This document shows positions 22,208 through 35,162 of a stretch of DNA of 64,000 nucleotides, one piece after another. A model generated the notes under the pieces. It searched no databases. It was not told where the DNA came from and saw nothing but the letters and a program-made list of their open reading frames with translations. Source of the DNA: Scedosporium boydii (lineage: Eukaryota > Ascomycota > Sordariomycetes > Microascales > Microascaceae). Made by a program: the position numbers and the translations under genes. The stretch's first letter is position 1. Every line of letters starts with the position of its first letter. The stretch spans positions 124,001 to 188,000 of the forward strand of contig NJFT01000005.1 of assembly GCA_002221725.1 (NCBI GenBank). Reading direction: 5' to 3'.

Positions 22208-24665
22208 ATGGAGGTCAAGAAAGAATCCCCGGGCACCACCGTCATCCCGGACGAATACTCCGCCAAGACCCGCGTCGACGACCCCATCCCCGAATCCAAC
22301 ATCGAAAAGAGCTCCTCCCTCGAGCAACCGCGCGCTGCCTCGCCCCTCAACGAAAAGGCCGGTTCGGACGCCGCGTCCGAGGCCGCTGGCGACTCCGGCG
22401 ATGAGGCTAACTACCTGACGGGCATGAGGCTCATCGCGCTGATTGCTTCGCTGTGTCTTGTCGTGTTCCTTGTTGCGCTGGATCAGACTATTATTGCGCC
22501 GGCATTGGGGGCTATCACGGCGGAGTTTTTGAGTGTTAGGGATATTGTAGGTTTTTTTCCCACTCTCCTTTTTTAGTGTCGTGCTTTTTTTGTCCGGCCT
22601 CTGCTTGTTTCGTGTTATTTCCGTAGTATATATGTGTGGATATGCGTGGTGTCTAGCCTTTTTGCTTTTTAGTGTGTTTCATTCTTGTGAGTTTATGCTA
22701 ACTTTCTCGTAGGGTTGGTGTAAGTCTCGCCTATTTTTCTTTAATCCCAAGTGCCCTTTGACAAAAAGAAGGCATCTTCACCTTCAGGCATATGGCACCT
22801 CTGCGCTTCCTCCAGAACCTGCCAAGAGTCGATCCCCCCCTCTCAGTGCTTTACTAACTCAGAACACAAGATGGCTCGGCGTACTTCCTCACGACGACGG
22901 CGCTTCAGCCCATGTTCGGAAACATCTACAAGCGCTTCAACATCAAGTGGGCCTTCCTCATTGCCGTCTTCATCTTCGAGCTGGGCAGCTTGATTTGCGC
23001 CGTTGCCCAGAACTCGACCACTTTCATCATTGGTCGTGCCATTGCTGGTGTAAGTCGTTGAACGTGGGGAGCTTTTCTTCACCTATGTTGGTGACATGGG
23101 CTAAATGGGGTGTGATTAGATCGGAACTGCGGGCATGTTTTCTGGTGGTATTATTATCCTTGCCAACTCTAGTAAGTCGTCTCCCTTTGATATTATGGAG
23201 ACGCCGTGCAGCTAACATGGATACGTCAGTGCCCTTGAGACAACGGCCTCTTGCCTTTGGTATCATCTCCAGTATGTGGGGAATTGCTGTAAGCGTTCCA
23301 TCAAAGAACAGGGCTGTGCGGATAGATCTAACTACTTTCATAGAGCGTCGCCGGACCTCTCCTCGGAGGTGCCTTCACCGACCACGCGACCTGGCGATGG
23401 TGCTTCTACATCAGTAAGATAAAAACCTTGCCTTCTAACCACCACAAACCCCCCAGTGACTAACCTCTCACACTCAATAGACCTCCCCATCGGCGGCGTC
23501 TCCATGCTCGCCATCTTCTTCATCCTCCACATCAAGCGCGACAACAACCCCAACAACCTCTCCTTCTTCCGCCGCGTCCTCCAGCTCGACCTCCCCGGCA
23601 CCGCCGTCTTCATCCCGGGAATCATCTGCCTGCTCCTGGCCCTCCAGTGGGGCGGCACCGAGCACGCCTGGAACAGCGCCACCATCATCGGCCTCTTCTG
23701 CGGCTTCGGCGCCCTAATCGTCATCTTCGTCGGCATCCAGATCTGGCAGGGCGAGCAGGCGACGCTGCCTCCGAGGTTCTTTAAGAATAGGGATGTTGTG
23801 CTTGCTATTATTTTTGCTGTTGTGTTTGGCGCGGCTTTCTTCCCTCTTATCTTCTATCTTTGTAAGTTGGCATCACCTATCAATTGTTTCCTTCTATCGT
23901 GGGTGGGTACTAACATCGTCTGTTTTCCCAGCTCTCTACTTCCAAGCCATCAAGGGTGACTCCGCGGTCCAAGCCGGTATTAAGCTTATCCCTCTCCTCC
24001 TGTCGGTCGTCATCTCGTCCATGCTTGCTGGTGGTTTGATCACCTACATTGGCTACTACAGCCCCGTCGTCATTCCTTGCATGGTTCTCGCCACTGTGGG
24101 CGCGGGTATGCTCACGACCCTCGATGTCGACAGCCCTCTGAGGGAATGGTTCGGCTACCAGGTTCTATGCGGTAGGTCCTCCCTTTTCTTCTCTCATTAC
24201 CCTCTCTAACATCCCCTCGCAGGTCTCGGTGTCGGCCCAGGCTTCCAAGTCGGCGTCCTCATCATCCAAACCATCATGACAATGGACGACGTCCCCGTCG
24301 CCACAGCCTGCGTCCAATTCGGCCAAGCCCTCGGCGGCGCCATCTTCATCGCCGTCGCCCAAACCCTCTTCCAAAACGGCCTCATCGACGGCATCATGGC
24401 CCACCCGCTCCCCGACGGCCAGGTCATCAACCCCCTCATCTTCATCAACAGCGGCGCCTCGCAGGTGCGCGACATCCTCATCTCCATGGGTCTCGAGAGC
24501 TCCATCCCCATGGTGCTCGAGGCGTACATGGATGGCTTGAGGGATACTTTTTACATCTCCGTTGCGGGCACGGGTATGGCGTTTTTCTTGGCTTGTGGGT
24601 TTAGTTGGAAGAGTGTGAAGAAGCCTGTGAATGGTGGTGGTGCGTCGGCTCCTGCTGCTGTCTAG
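22208..24665 (+). CDS. MFS drug/toxin exporter, DHA2 (14-helix) family
   Basis: There are nine exons: 22208-22546, 22713-22719, 22871-23049, 23120-23171, 23230-23288, 23344-23413, 23481-23861, 23932-24171 and 24223-24665, giving 589 aa. An acidic, Ser-rich cytosolic tail (about 70 residues) precedes 14 predicted helices. DHA2 signatures are visible: [10 protein letters not shown] in helix 1, GRAIAGIGTAG, and motif C as [11 protein letters not shown] followed by WRWCFYINLPIGG. The family exports drugs, fungal metabolites or ions across the plasma membrane; the substrate cannot be read from sequence. Exon 2 is only 7 nt (GGTTGGT) and supplies the conserved Gly-Trp and first base of the next Tyr. 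The start at 22208 (caccATGG) is strong; an in-frame Met at 22151 is less likely. The GMC oxidoreductase 1.6 kb downstream is a possible functional partner only by proximity. Confidence 0.92.
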
Positions 24666-24953
24666 AAAAAGAGGGAACTCGGGACGGATAGACGGTGTTT
24701 TGGTTTTTTTTTTTTTGGCCTTGGTTCTTTCTTTTTCCCTGACCGGATTTAGATGTTTGGGCATTCTTTTGCGTGTATGATAGATACCCTCTGCGGATAG
24801 ACAGACCCCCTTTTCCACTCTGATGAGCTTTTAACGCTATAATATCCCCCCTTTTAATAGAGATATAAAATCCCTTTGGATAATAAGATTCCCGCTGGAT
24901 TTTCGTGAGCGGAAAAGGGAAAAAAAGACCCCTTAGTCTGCCTTCTCCCGTTT

Positions 24954-25961
24954 TCACTCCAACGTATCATCAGGCATACCGTCATCCCCATCCCTCACTC
25001 CACCACCATCCTCTCCCACCAACAGCCCCCTCATCCACCTCCTCACCCTCCTCGTCTTTCCCAACTGCGGATGCACCGGTCCCTCAACAACCATATCCTC
25101 CCAAGAATAGTGCCCGACCCTATTCCGCACCGCACTCTCAGACCTGCCACCTTCCTCATCCTCCCCCTCATCATCACTCTCCGGCTCCCTATACAACAAC
25201 CTCACCCTAGTATCCATCCCACCCGCCACGCTCTGCGCGTAAACTCGGCCCCTGAAAACGGCAACACCGACGTTCTGCACGAGGATAACATCCCCGACCC
25301 TCAAGCCCTCGAGATCCCTCGCCAGGATCCCTTCACCCTTCCTCGGATCGCCAAGCCACAGCGTGAGCTGGAAGGCCGAGCGGGTGTCGTCGCCTACAAG
25401 GGCCTCGACTAGGTCCCGTTCGCCGTGGCGCGTCGTTACGGTTTTGCGTATGGAGGAGACGATGGCGACGAGGAGGGTTAGAGGGGGAGAAGGGGGTTTG
25501 GGGATGGAGATGAGGTCGGTTGCGCGGGTTGGGTAGCCGAGGGTCTGGAAGGAGTGGGCGATGGAGTGGGCGATGGAGTGGTGGAAGGAGGTTGATGTTG
25601 GGTGGGAGTCGTAGATTGAGATGGAGTATTCGTAGAATTGGCTCCGGAGGTCTTCGGAGGGTTCCTCTTGGCTAGGGACGTAGGGGGTTTGCGGCGCGGC
25701 GAATTCGGGATGGAGGAAGGAGGGGATGGAGGGTTGGGTTACGTCTGTGTGGAGGTGGGTTTTGTGGAGGGGGAGGGAGCGCCAGGCGGGCGCGGATGGG
25801 GTGGGAGGAGTAGATGGGGAGGGTGATGAGTTGTGAGGATATTGAGGGCAGTCGGGGAGGAGGGATGTGAGAGGTGCGGTGAAAGTTGTGAGGAGCGGAG
25901 TGGTGGACCGGTTGAGGGTGGAGGATGAAGGCGCGCCGGTGAGGATGACGAGTTTCGGCAT
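24954..25961 (-). CDS. Hypothetical protein with OB-fold-like core
   Basis: A single exon encodes 335 aa. The first 130 residues are Pro/Ser/Thr-rich with little order. The middle (about residues 160-265) looks like an OB-fold: beta strands around LTLLVAIVSSIRK, LVGDDTRSAFQLTLWLGD, GLRVGDVILVQNVGV and VFRGRVYAQS, as in single-strand DNA/RNA-binding proteins of the RPA/shieldin kind. A SIAH unit is duplicated near residue 128. The acidic tail ends in DDTLE. I cannot name the family, and nucleic-acid binding is inferred from fold appearance only. The 3' end lies 288 nt from the convergent MFS stop. Confidence 0.6.
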   Translation of the reverse strand: MPKLVILTGAPSSSTLNRSTTPLLTTFTAPLTSLLPDCPQYPHNSSPSPSTPPTPSAPAWRSLPLHKTHLHTDVTQPSIPSFLHPEFAAPQTPYVPSQEEPSEDLRSQFYEYSISIYDSHPTSTSFHHSIAHSIAHSFQTLGYPTRATDLISIPKPPSPPLTLLVAIVSSIRKTVTTRHGERDLVEALVGDDTRSAFQLTLWLGDPRKGEGILARDLEGLRVGDVILVQNVGVAVFRGRVYAQSVAGGMDTRVRLLYREPESDDEGEDEEGGRSESAVRNRVGHYSWEDMVVEGPVHPQLGKTRRVRRWMRGLLVGEDGGGVRDGDDGMPDDTLE

Positions 25962-26311
25962 CGTCTGGATGTTGGCGAGATGAGTTGGGGATATCGGCGA
26001 TGGAATGAGACGAGAGGATGGGAAGTTTAATGTGAGGTTATCGCTGTTGCTGGATTATGAGGCAAAGTATATAATTGGAATGTCTCTCTCAATCTCCATC
26101 GTTAGAGATGCCATACAATCTATGAGGCAAAATTCACATACTTGAATTTTTCATTTCCATTTACACTACTGTGAGAAATTCATATTAAAATATGAAATAT
26201 AATATATATATTTGAAGATTTTAAGCAAAATTAATTTGATAAGAGGATGGCGGGTCAAATTACTACGAGTTGTTAGTTTCCTGCCATCTGCGCGCATCAC
26301 ACAATGAGAGT
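25962..26311. other. Short AT-rich spacer
   Basis: Positions about 26050-26270 are strikingly A/T-rich (TTAAAATATG, ATATAATATATATATTTG) compared with the GC-balanced surroundings, with a repeated TATGAGGCAAA at about 26056 and 26121. It lies between two minus-strand genes and includes the promoter of the OB-fold gene. Confidence 0.55.
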
Positions 26312-28736
26312 TTATGCGCGAGCCTTGATCAAGTCGGCAGCCTGTAAAGAAGATATTAGCCCTTTTCCTTCTCGAAAGACAGAGGATTCAAGAAAATGGC
26401 CTCAACTGTCCCAAACTCACCTTCTCAGCGATAGCAAATGCCGTCTGCTGCGTATAAGCCCCCGGCAAATCCGGCATAACACTAGCATCAACAACACTCA
26501 ACCTCTTCACGCCATAAACCCTCAACTCCTGATCCACCACACCTCCCAACTCCCTCGGCAACATCGCCGACGTCCCCACGGGATGGAACGTCGACGGACT
26601 AACATTCGCCCTCACATAGTCCCTAATCTCCTCATCGCTCTGCACCTCCTCCCCGGGCCGACTCTCCACGGCCCCGTACTCGCTCATACTCGTCTCGGTA
26701 AAGTACCTCCTCGTAAACTTGACAAACTCCACCTCGATATCCACGTCGACGGGGTTGCTCATAGCGCGGTAATCGGCGACTGGTTCGGAAAAGTACGGGT
26801 CGGCTGGGTTGACGTATACGGTGCCGCGCGACGCAGGGTGCAGGAAGACTATGGCGCCTTCGGAGCCACCGCCGCGGAGGAACAGGTTGTAGTAGGCCGA
26901 TCCGTGGGAGCGCATTGCTGCCGCCATGGCTTTTTGCTGCGCTTCGTAGCCTGCGACGATGGTGGGGGGACTGTTGGGCGGGAGGTGGGCTGCTGGGTCT
27001 TCCGCCTCGTAGCGGCTGGCAATATCTTCGAAAGTGGAGGGGGCGATGACGGGGAGGGGAAGGAAGCAGGCGGCGTTTCCGGAGGCGATGGTGAGAGGGC
27101 CTATCTCTTGTTAGGCATTTGCGGGGGAAGCTTGAAAAGCTTCAACATGGGGGAGCAAGGGAGGATGATTAACCTGATCGAGACTCGGAGAACTCAGCCT
27201 GAGCCTCTTCCCTGAACGAGGCATTGGACTGTAAATCGCCAGGTTGAGGAGATATGGGGAAGTCGGTTACTATAGATCCCGGTTAGTTGTTAACAGGCCA
27301 TGCTTCAACATGTCCACCACTACACCCCAAACTTACAGTCAAACGAAGCACCGCCTCCAAGGGGATGGTCCTGGAAGTTCCATCCAACACCAGGCAAGTC
27401 AACCCTGATTTCAATACCGGCAGACTCGAGAAGCTCCTCTGCACCAATACCGCTACCCTGAAGAATCTGCGGCGTGTGGATTGTGCCCGCGGCGAGAATA
27501 ACCTCCTTCCTGGCACTCACAGATCGCGCATCGGTATCGTCCTTGGCGCCCTTAGCAACGTACCTCACGCCGGAAGCCGCGTCGTCCTCGTCGAAGACAA
27601 CGTTGAGGACCCTATGGCCCGTGAGGACTTTGTAGTTGTCGCGGGAGATGCCATCGTAGTGTCCCGTGCGAGAGAACGAGCGGGTCATTGTTGAGGGGTC
27701 GGCGGATGTGGGGTACCAATAGACGCCGGGTGAACCAGCTCCGGAATCTGGAGGGAATTCGACGCCTTCGATCTCGCCGAAAGCTTCCATCTCAACTCCT
27801 AGACGAGGAAGGGGGGCAATATTAGTAGCTGGTCACAAAAGCGTCAAGCGGAAAGGGGCGTGGGCATGTGTAGTAACAGGCGCATACTCAAACCAGGCCA
27901 GTTAAAGGTCGGGAACGAGGCATGAACATCGCCAGCCTCGCCCCAATAGCTCTTATCATATTTAATATCCAAAGCCTCAGCCGTATCCTCGTTCGGCTCA
28001 TGAAAATGCCACGCCTTCTTGAAATACGGCAAAAGCCCATCCCAGCTCCAATCGGAATCGTTGCTCTCGCCAAAGTAAGCGTTCCAGCGGTTATAGTCGT
28101 CCTTGTGGCCGCGGTGGACCTGGAGGCCGTTGACGCCGGAGCTGCCGCCAAGCATGAGGCCGCCGATGACGGCCGTCGTGCGATTGTTTAGGCCGATTTG
28201 GGGCGCGGATGTGAAGGAGAAGAGGTGGCTTTGGTTGGCGAAGGCACCTGCGCCGCCGGCGATTGTGTTGACGGAGGTGCCGTTGTCTGATTCGGGGTTG
28301 ATTAGCTGGTGCGTACACTCCAACCGCTGCTCAAACGGAGCCTGGAATGGGCATATTTGGGTTCCTTTTTTCCTTTCTCTCTTTCTCTCTTTCTCTCTTT
28401 CTCTCTTTCGATTTAGATCACTTACCGTAGGCTCCCCACTCAATGACGAGGACGGTGTCTGTTGCCTCACTGTTAGTTAAAAGAGGGGCCCCAACTTATA
28501 CGCGGAGAGGACCGCTTACGCTCTCCGCTCTCAGTCAATCGGTCGGCAACGGTTAACCCAGCAGTTCCACCACCCACAATAATGTAGTCATACTCCTCCT
28601 CGACCTCGTCTGCCGTCAGGATCTGCGGATCGCCGACAGCCCGAGACTTGCACCGGCTTGGACGCGCATAAACCCCAGTAACTCCCAACAGGGCGACGAG
28701 GGCGCCGCTTAGGGTAGGATATTGCCTTGGTGCCAT
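26312..28736 (-). CDS. Secreted GMC-family FAD oxidoreductase
   Basis: There are seven exons: 28736-28520, 28458-28426, 28286-27888, 27798-27337, 27269-27174, 27106-26421 and 26341-26312, giving 640 aa. A signal peptide (about residues 1-24) is followed by the FAD-binding glycine motif ([10 protein letters not shown], about 53-62), the GGSSGVNG segment and the C-terminal HPVGT (H577, first catalytic His). The second active-site position, normally His or Asn before the IAEKAADLI helix, reads Tyr (GAYTQQ, Y620). Family members oxidise alcohols, sugars or choline and reduce O2 or quinones. The substrate is unknown. The last exon encodes only nine residues (AADLIKARA) and completes the conserved terminal helix. 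Intron 2 carries a GAGAAA-type repeat, and intron 5 has a weak donor (GTTAAT). Confidence 0.88.
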
Positions 28737-30003
28737 TGTCGCATACAAGTTTCTAAACCGAGAGATAGAGGAAATTCACAAGGTTTCCCAAGGGGAGATG
28801 AAGAGAACTCAGATTAGGGGACCGGGAGGAGCTAATCCTCCCGGAGGGAAGGGTAGTTCTCAATTTTTTTGCTCAGTCTTATATGTCCGTAGTTCCCTCG
28901 GCCAAGAACGGTATTAAACGAAGAGGCTCCATGCAGTAATATTAGCTGCCGCGATATATTTAGGCGCAAACCCTTGTGGTTAACCGTCGTACGCGAATTC
29001 ATGATCTCACCGTACCTTAGTATAAATATTATATTAACAGCAGTAAGAAGAGTGTTAGGATCGTAAGACTATGGTGGATATATCTGTTTCTTCTTTATAG
29101 GTCCCCTTCTATACTGGGCGTCCATTTTCGTAGTGTCCAGCTAACTATAATTGGATCTGTAAAAGAAAGACCCGGAGAGCGGGATAGTCTTCGGGGTCTA
29201 GGCTGAGCCTCTTTGCGATATTCACGGATAAATCGCCTCAATGGGCCAACGGGAAATACACACAAGCCATCAGCTCACGAGCCGAATATCGGGGGCTGGA
29301 TATGTGAGAGGGTATTTTCCTCATACCCGCCTATATGGAGCCCGAAAACATGGCGCGATTGCTTCCTCGGTGGGTTCTCCCTCTCTCTGTTTTTCTTCTT
29401 CTTTTTATATTCTTGGAGAAATAACACTGAGCCGCGTTCTCGACTGATGCCATGTCTAATGGGGGACGACGTGATCCGGGGAGAGGATGGGTTGACTGAT
29501 CCCGTGTGTTTGGGGGAAGTTAATGTTTCCGGGAAAAGTAGGTAGATCATTTTTGTTTCCCTCCTGGTGTTATTCTACGAGCATGTGGAGTGTTCGAGCG
29601 GGACCACATTTGCATTGAAGAATGGTATAATACGGTATTGGGATGGAGTACGAGATGTTCAGTTCCGGGGGTTCGGGAAAAAAAACTATCTCTTCTATGC
29701 CCGTTGAGTGTTAGGACGCTGTAGCCAAGCCCGCAACTTCAGCCCATCAGCATGGCTATCCTGTGATCGGGCTGAAGGAAGGGAGAACTTATAATAATTG
29801 TATATGCTTCACGGGAGCTAAAGTACTACGCCCGCTTATATGAACAGAGGGGGAGCGCGAGTTGTTCGGTTTGCGCGATGTCGTGTTTCGTCCACATCTT
29901 TTGTGTGCCGCATCGAGTCGCAGAGTTGAGTATAATCGCAGGGCAAGTCTCCGTATTCCCTCGTAGATCCAGCGTACCTCCTCTTATCAAGGGTCTCCCT
30001 CCA
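28737..30003. other. Spacer, promoter of GMC gene, partly AT-rich
   Basis: An AT-rich part at about 28870-29160 includes TATAAATATTATATT near 29019. The remainder is unremarkable and shows no gene. Confidence 0.45.
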
Positions 30004-30519
30004 TCATCCATCTTGAACATGCCCGGCCTTCGCAACCCTTAATATCTCCTCCTCCAACCCTGGCACATGCACAACCTCAACCCCCGCACCCTCCAACCTC
30101 CCCCTCCCATCATTCTCCTCCACAAAAACCTTCGGCTCCACGACCCCCGCATACACCGCCCTCACCCACTCCTTCTGCCCTAGTATCCTCTCCACGCACG
30201 GCTTATTCCCGCTCAACCTCACCGAACACGGCTCCATCGTCGTGTACAGCGCGTGCGGCTGCCCCCTCATCGCCTCCGCCAGCCCCTCGCCCTCGTTGAC
30301 ACCTAGTTTAGAAGCGAGCTTGGAGAAGGCGCATTGCTCGGCGTGAGTGTTGCCTTCGAGCTCTAGGGTGTAGCCCGTTGAGGTGATGGTGTTTGTGGTG
30401 AGATTGAGGAGGAGGGCACCGACGCGGTAGTTGGTGGGTTTTGGGGGGGATTGGGTGGCGAGGGTGAGGGCGTATTCGAGGATAGCCTTGTGGTCGCCTT
30501 TTTCGAAAATTGGTGCCAT
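30004..30519 (-). CDS. RibD/Rib2-type pyrimidine deaminase domain protein
   Basis: A single exon encodes 171 aa. This is a cytidine-deaminase-like fold with zinc motif HAEQ (about residues 55-58) and EPCSVRLSGNKPC, the Cys-x9-Cys spacing seen in the fungal DRAP-deaminase domain of riboflavin synthesis (Rib2 N- or C-terminal domain relatives). The expected reaction is hydrolytic deamination of a pyrimidine-type substrate. The size fits a stand-alone deaminase domain. The Met at 30519 (MAPIFEKGDHK) is preferred because the frame upstream (from 30555) has no conserved look. It is divergent from the J-protein gene, with 264 nt between starts. Confidence 0.8.
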   Translation of the reverse strand: MAPIFEKGDHKAILEYALTLATQSPPKPTNYRVGALLLNLTTNTITSTGYTLELEGNTHAEQCAFSKLASKLGVNEGEGLAEAMRGQPHALYTTMEPCSVRLSGNKPCVERILGQKEWVRAVYAGVVEPKVFVEENDGRGRLEGAGVEVVHVPGLEEEILRVAKAGHVQDG

Positions 30520-30783
30520 TGCTTTGATTCTTATGTTTTGTGTGAGATGATCCAATTACTTGCTTTAAGAGAATGGATGAAGTGGGATGGTCAAGATAAG
30601 CTCACTGGTTTGGCGGGGTAGTTACAGACCCTGCCAGGCCCTGCCAGCCGCCACTATTGATAACGGCAGCCAACCTTCGTAAACTCATTTACGCGTCTCA
30701 CCAACCCACCGCGTCTCCCATCTCAACCTCTCCTCTTCATCACCATCATTCCTCCGAACCATTCCCAAAACAAACCACCCACA

Positions 30784-31841
30784 ATGTCATCACCAACAGA
30801 GGATATCGCCGATGCCGAGCCCCCAACCATTGATCCGTACGAGGTCCTGGGTCTCGAGCGCACTGCAACTCCAGAACAAGTAAAATCCGCCTACCGTAAA
30901 GCCGCCCTCAAGAACCATCCAGGTACGATAACCTCAACAATCCCAAACTCTCCTTCCAAATTTTTTCTTGTTCCTCGAGAAAAAAGAGGGAAGACTAACA
31001 AAATCAAACCCCTTCCGCAGACAAGGTCCCCCAAGAAAAACGCCAAGAAGCCCACAAAACCTTCCAATCCATAGCCTTCGCCTACGCCATCCTCTCCGAC
31101 CCCGCCCGGCGCACACGCTACGACGCAACCGGCTCCACCTCCGACTCCATCCTCGACTCCTCAGACTTCGACTGGTCCTCTTACTACCGCGACCTTTTCG
31201 CCGGCGCTATCTCCCCGGACGCCATCGAGCGCTTCGCGAAGACCTACCGGCACTCCGACGAGGAGCGCGATGACGTGCTCGCCGCCTACGAGGATGCTGA
31301 GGGAGATTTAGATGCGGTGTATGCGTCCGTCATGCTGAGTGATGTTTTGGTCGATGATGAGAGGTTTAGGGGCATTATTGATGAGGCGATCGAGAAGGGG
31401 GATGTTCCTGCTTTTGATGCGTATGTAAAGGAGGGGAGGAAGAAGAGGGCAGAGAGGGTTAAGGCTGCGAAGGCAGAGGCGAGGGAGGCGGAGAAGTATG
31501 CTAAGGAGCTTGGGGTGCATGATAAACTGTTTGGAGGAGGTGCTGATGCGGATGAGAAGAGCAAGGGAGGAAAGGGCAAAACGAAGAAGAAGGGGAGCAG
31601 TAAGGGTAATTCGGAAGACGCGCTGGCCGCGCTCATCAGGGGGAACCAGCAGCGGAGGGAGGGCTTCTTCGACCATCTCGAGGCCAAGTACGGCGCCCAG
31701 GGCAAGCCTGGAAAGGGAAAGAAGAGGAAGGTTGAGGAAGAGCCCTCCGAGGAGGCGTTCCAAGCTGCGGCGGCGAGGTTAAAGAAGGGGAAGGGGGAAT
31801 CCTCGGCGAGATCCGAGACTAGGAAGAAGGCGAAGCGGTAG
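30784..31841 (+). CDS. J-domain co-chaperone, DNAJC9-like
   Basis: Exons are 30784-30922 and 31021-31841, giving 319 aa. The 98-nt intron falls inside the HPD codon triplet, so the catalytic Asp is made from both exons. The J domain is at residues 16-85 (DPYEVLGLERTATPEQV, then HPDKV). Next comes an acidic region with DFDWSSYYRDLF and a Lys/Glu-rich helical tail (RKKRAERVKAAKAEAREAEKY, about 195-215) ending in basic nuclear-type sequence (KKAKR). This order matches DNAJC9, an Hsp70 co-chaperone and histone chaperone. The J domain would stimulate Hsp70 ATPase; the nuclear role is inferred. The start (cacaATGT) is the first Met after C-rich leader sequence. Confidence 0.88.
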
Positions 31842-32280
31842 CCTCACCCATTGTTACTTTCTTTTTCTTGTATTACCATGCCGGACGGATATGATACGAC
31901 AAAACCAAATTTGTATAGGTATAATGAAATTCTGTTCTTTTTGTTAAAAAACCATATCATGCATGCATTAAAACGCCGCCACATGTCGCAGATCCCCTTT
32001 TCTGGATCTGTCCAGGTCCAAAAACCATTGCGCTCGTTGGCTGCAATAGGCAAACGAACTCTGGGGAAAAGTTTGCTTTTAATCCTACATAAAAATGAAC
32101 CCTGAATGAGACATCCCCGAAAAATGCTTTCACTTTTCGTTCCTCCAACTTTTGATATCCGTATATCTCCTCTAAATAAGGAGGATTATCTTCATCCGTT
32201 ATGCTCCGCACAAGTCCCTTTTGTTGTTAGTGCAATATTTTAGGTGTATATAGACCGCACTGTCTCTGATGATATGGCAA
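31842..32280. other. Convergent 3' spacer
   Basis: This lies between the 3' ends of the J-protein gene (+) and homocitrate synthase (-). No structure of note is seen. Confidence 0.5.
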
Positions 32281-34378
<2,098 letters not shown>

Positions 34379-34599
34379 GGTGCCGGTGGTGATGGCGGGG
34401 TAGAGCGTAGAATCACTGGTGGGTGGTTAACAGAGAGATTGAGTCGCCAGGCTGTGAAGGAAGATGTTAAATCTTTGATGGGAAGGAATTGAAGATGTTT
34501 TCAAGTTGCCAAAGCAGTTTGAGCTTATAAAATTCGCAATTGAGGACTAGAGTTAGAGTTCAAGGGTTCAAGGGAAAGAGCACTCCGCTGAACGGAGGG

Positions 34600-34607
34600 T
34601 ATTTAAA
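34600..34607 (-). promoter_or_regulatory. TATA-like element of homocitrate synthase
   Basis: TTTAAATA on the minus strand, about 225 nt upstream of the start codon, is a plausible core-promoter element. The assignment rests on position and A/T content. Confidence 0.35.
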
Positions 34608-34659
34608 GTCGGCGGATGGAAGAAAAAAAAAAAATAAAAAGTTGCAGAAGACTCATGTG

Positions 34660-34733
34660 TGACTCAATGTACAAGGTACCTGGAAAATCCATACTGTTGA
34701 TGAACCTTTCCCAGCAAAATCCACTATGAGTCA
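34660..34733. promoter_or_regulatory. Two Gcn4/CPC1-type sites (TGACTCA, TGAGTCA)
   Basis: TGACTCA at 34660-34666 and TGAGTCA at 34727-34733 match the amino-acid cross-pathway control element exactly. They lie 282 and 349 nt upstream of the homocitrate synthase ATG. Lysine genes are established targets of Gcn4/CPC1. Single sites are common by chance (about eight expected in 64 kb), so the pairing within 75 nt at a fitting gene is the main support. Confidence 0.6.
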
Positions 34734-35121
34734 ACAGGAAGTTCGTAGACAGTACGTCGTCGGTTCGATGGCTAAGTTTATAACCCTCCATCTCAATTCG
34801 CCTGCAAAAACCGTGATACCCCGCCTCCGTCATGCAGTGCTGCATTGGGAGCGTCAATGTACCGGTACAGTACGTACACAGTATGCGCGCCGTGACTGGC
34901 TAAGATTTCCCCATGCGGACGGAAAAGGGAAAAAAACTTCCATTTGATGTCCACCAAGAGGAACCAGGACGGGACGACGGGGGAAGCGACACTATTTCGT
35001 AGCTGTAACAGATGGCGGCTTTGCCGACCTCCCCGACAGAAATCACGTAGTAATCCACACACAGGTTGATAGAGAGTCCGACATCCGGAGTGCAAAGTAC
35101 AGGCGTGAAAGGATATACCAG

Positions 35122-35162
35122 TACTTCGTAAGAGTCCACGTCTGATTATATTGTACGAAGTA
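35122..35162. repeat. Pair of TACTTCGTA / TACGAAGTA 9-mers
   Basis: Copies are in opposite orientation at 35122-35130 and 35154-35162. A third exact copy is at 35543-35551. Confidence 0.85.

Noticed and set aside
22208..28736. MFS exporter plus GMC oxidoreductase as a secondary-metabolite cluster
   Set aside because: No backbone synthase, regulator or other tailoring gene is present, and an unrelated OB-fold gene lies between them.
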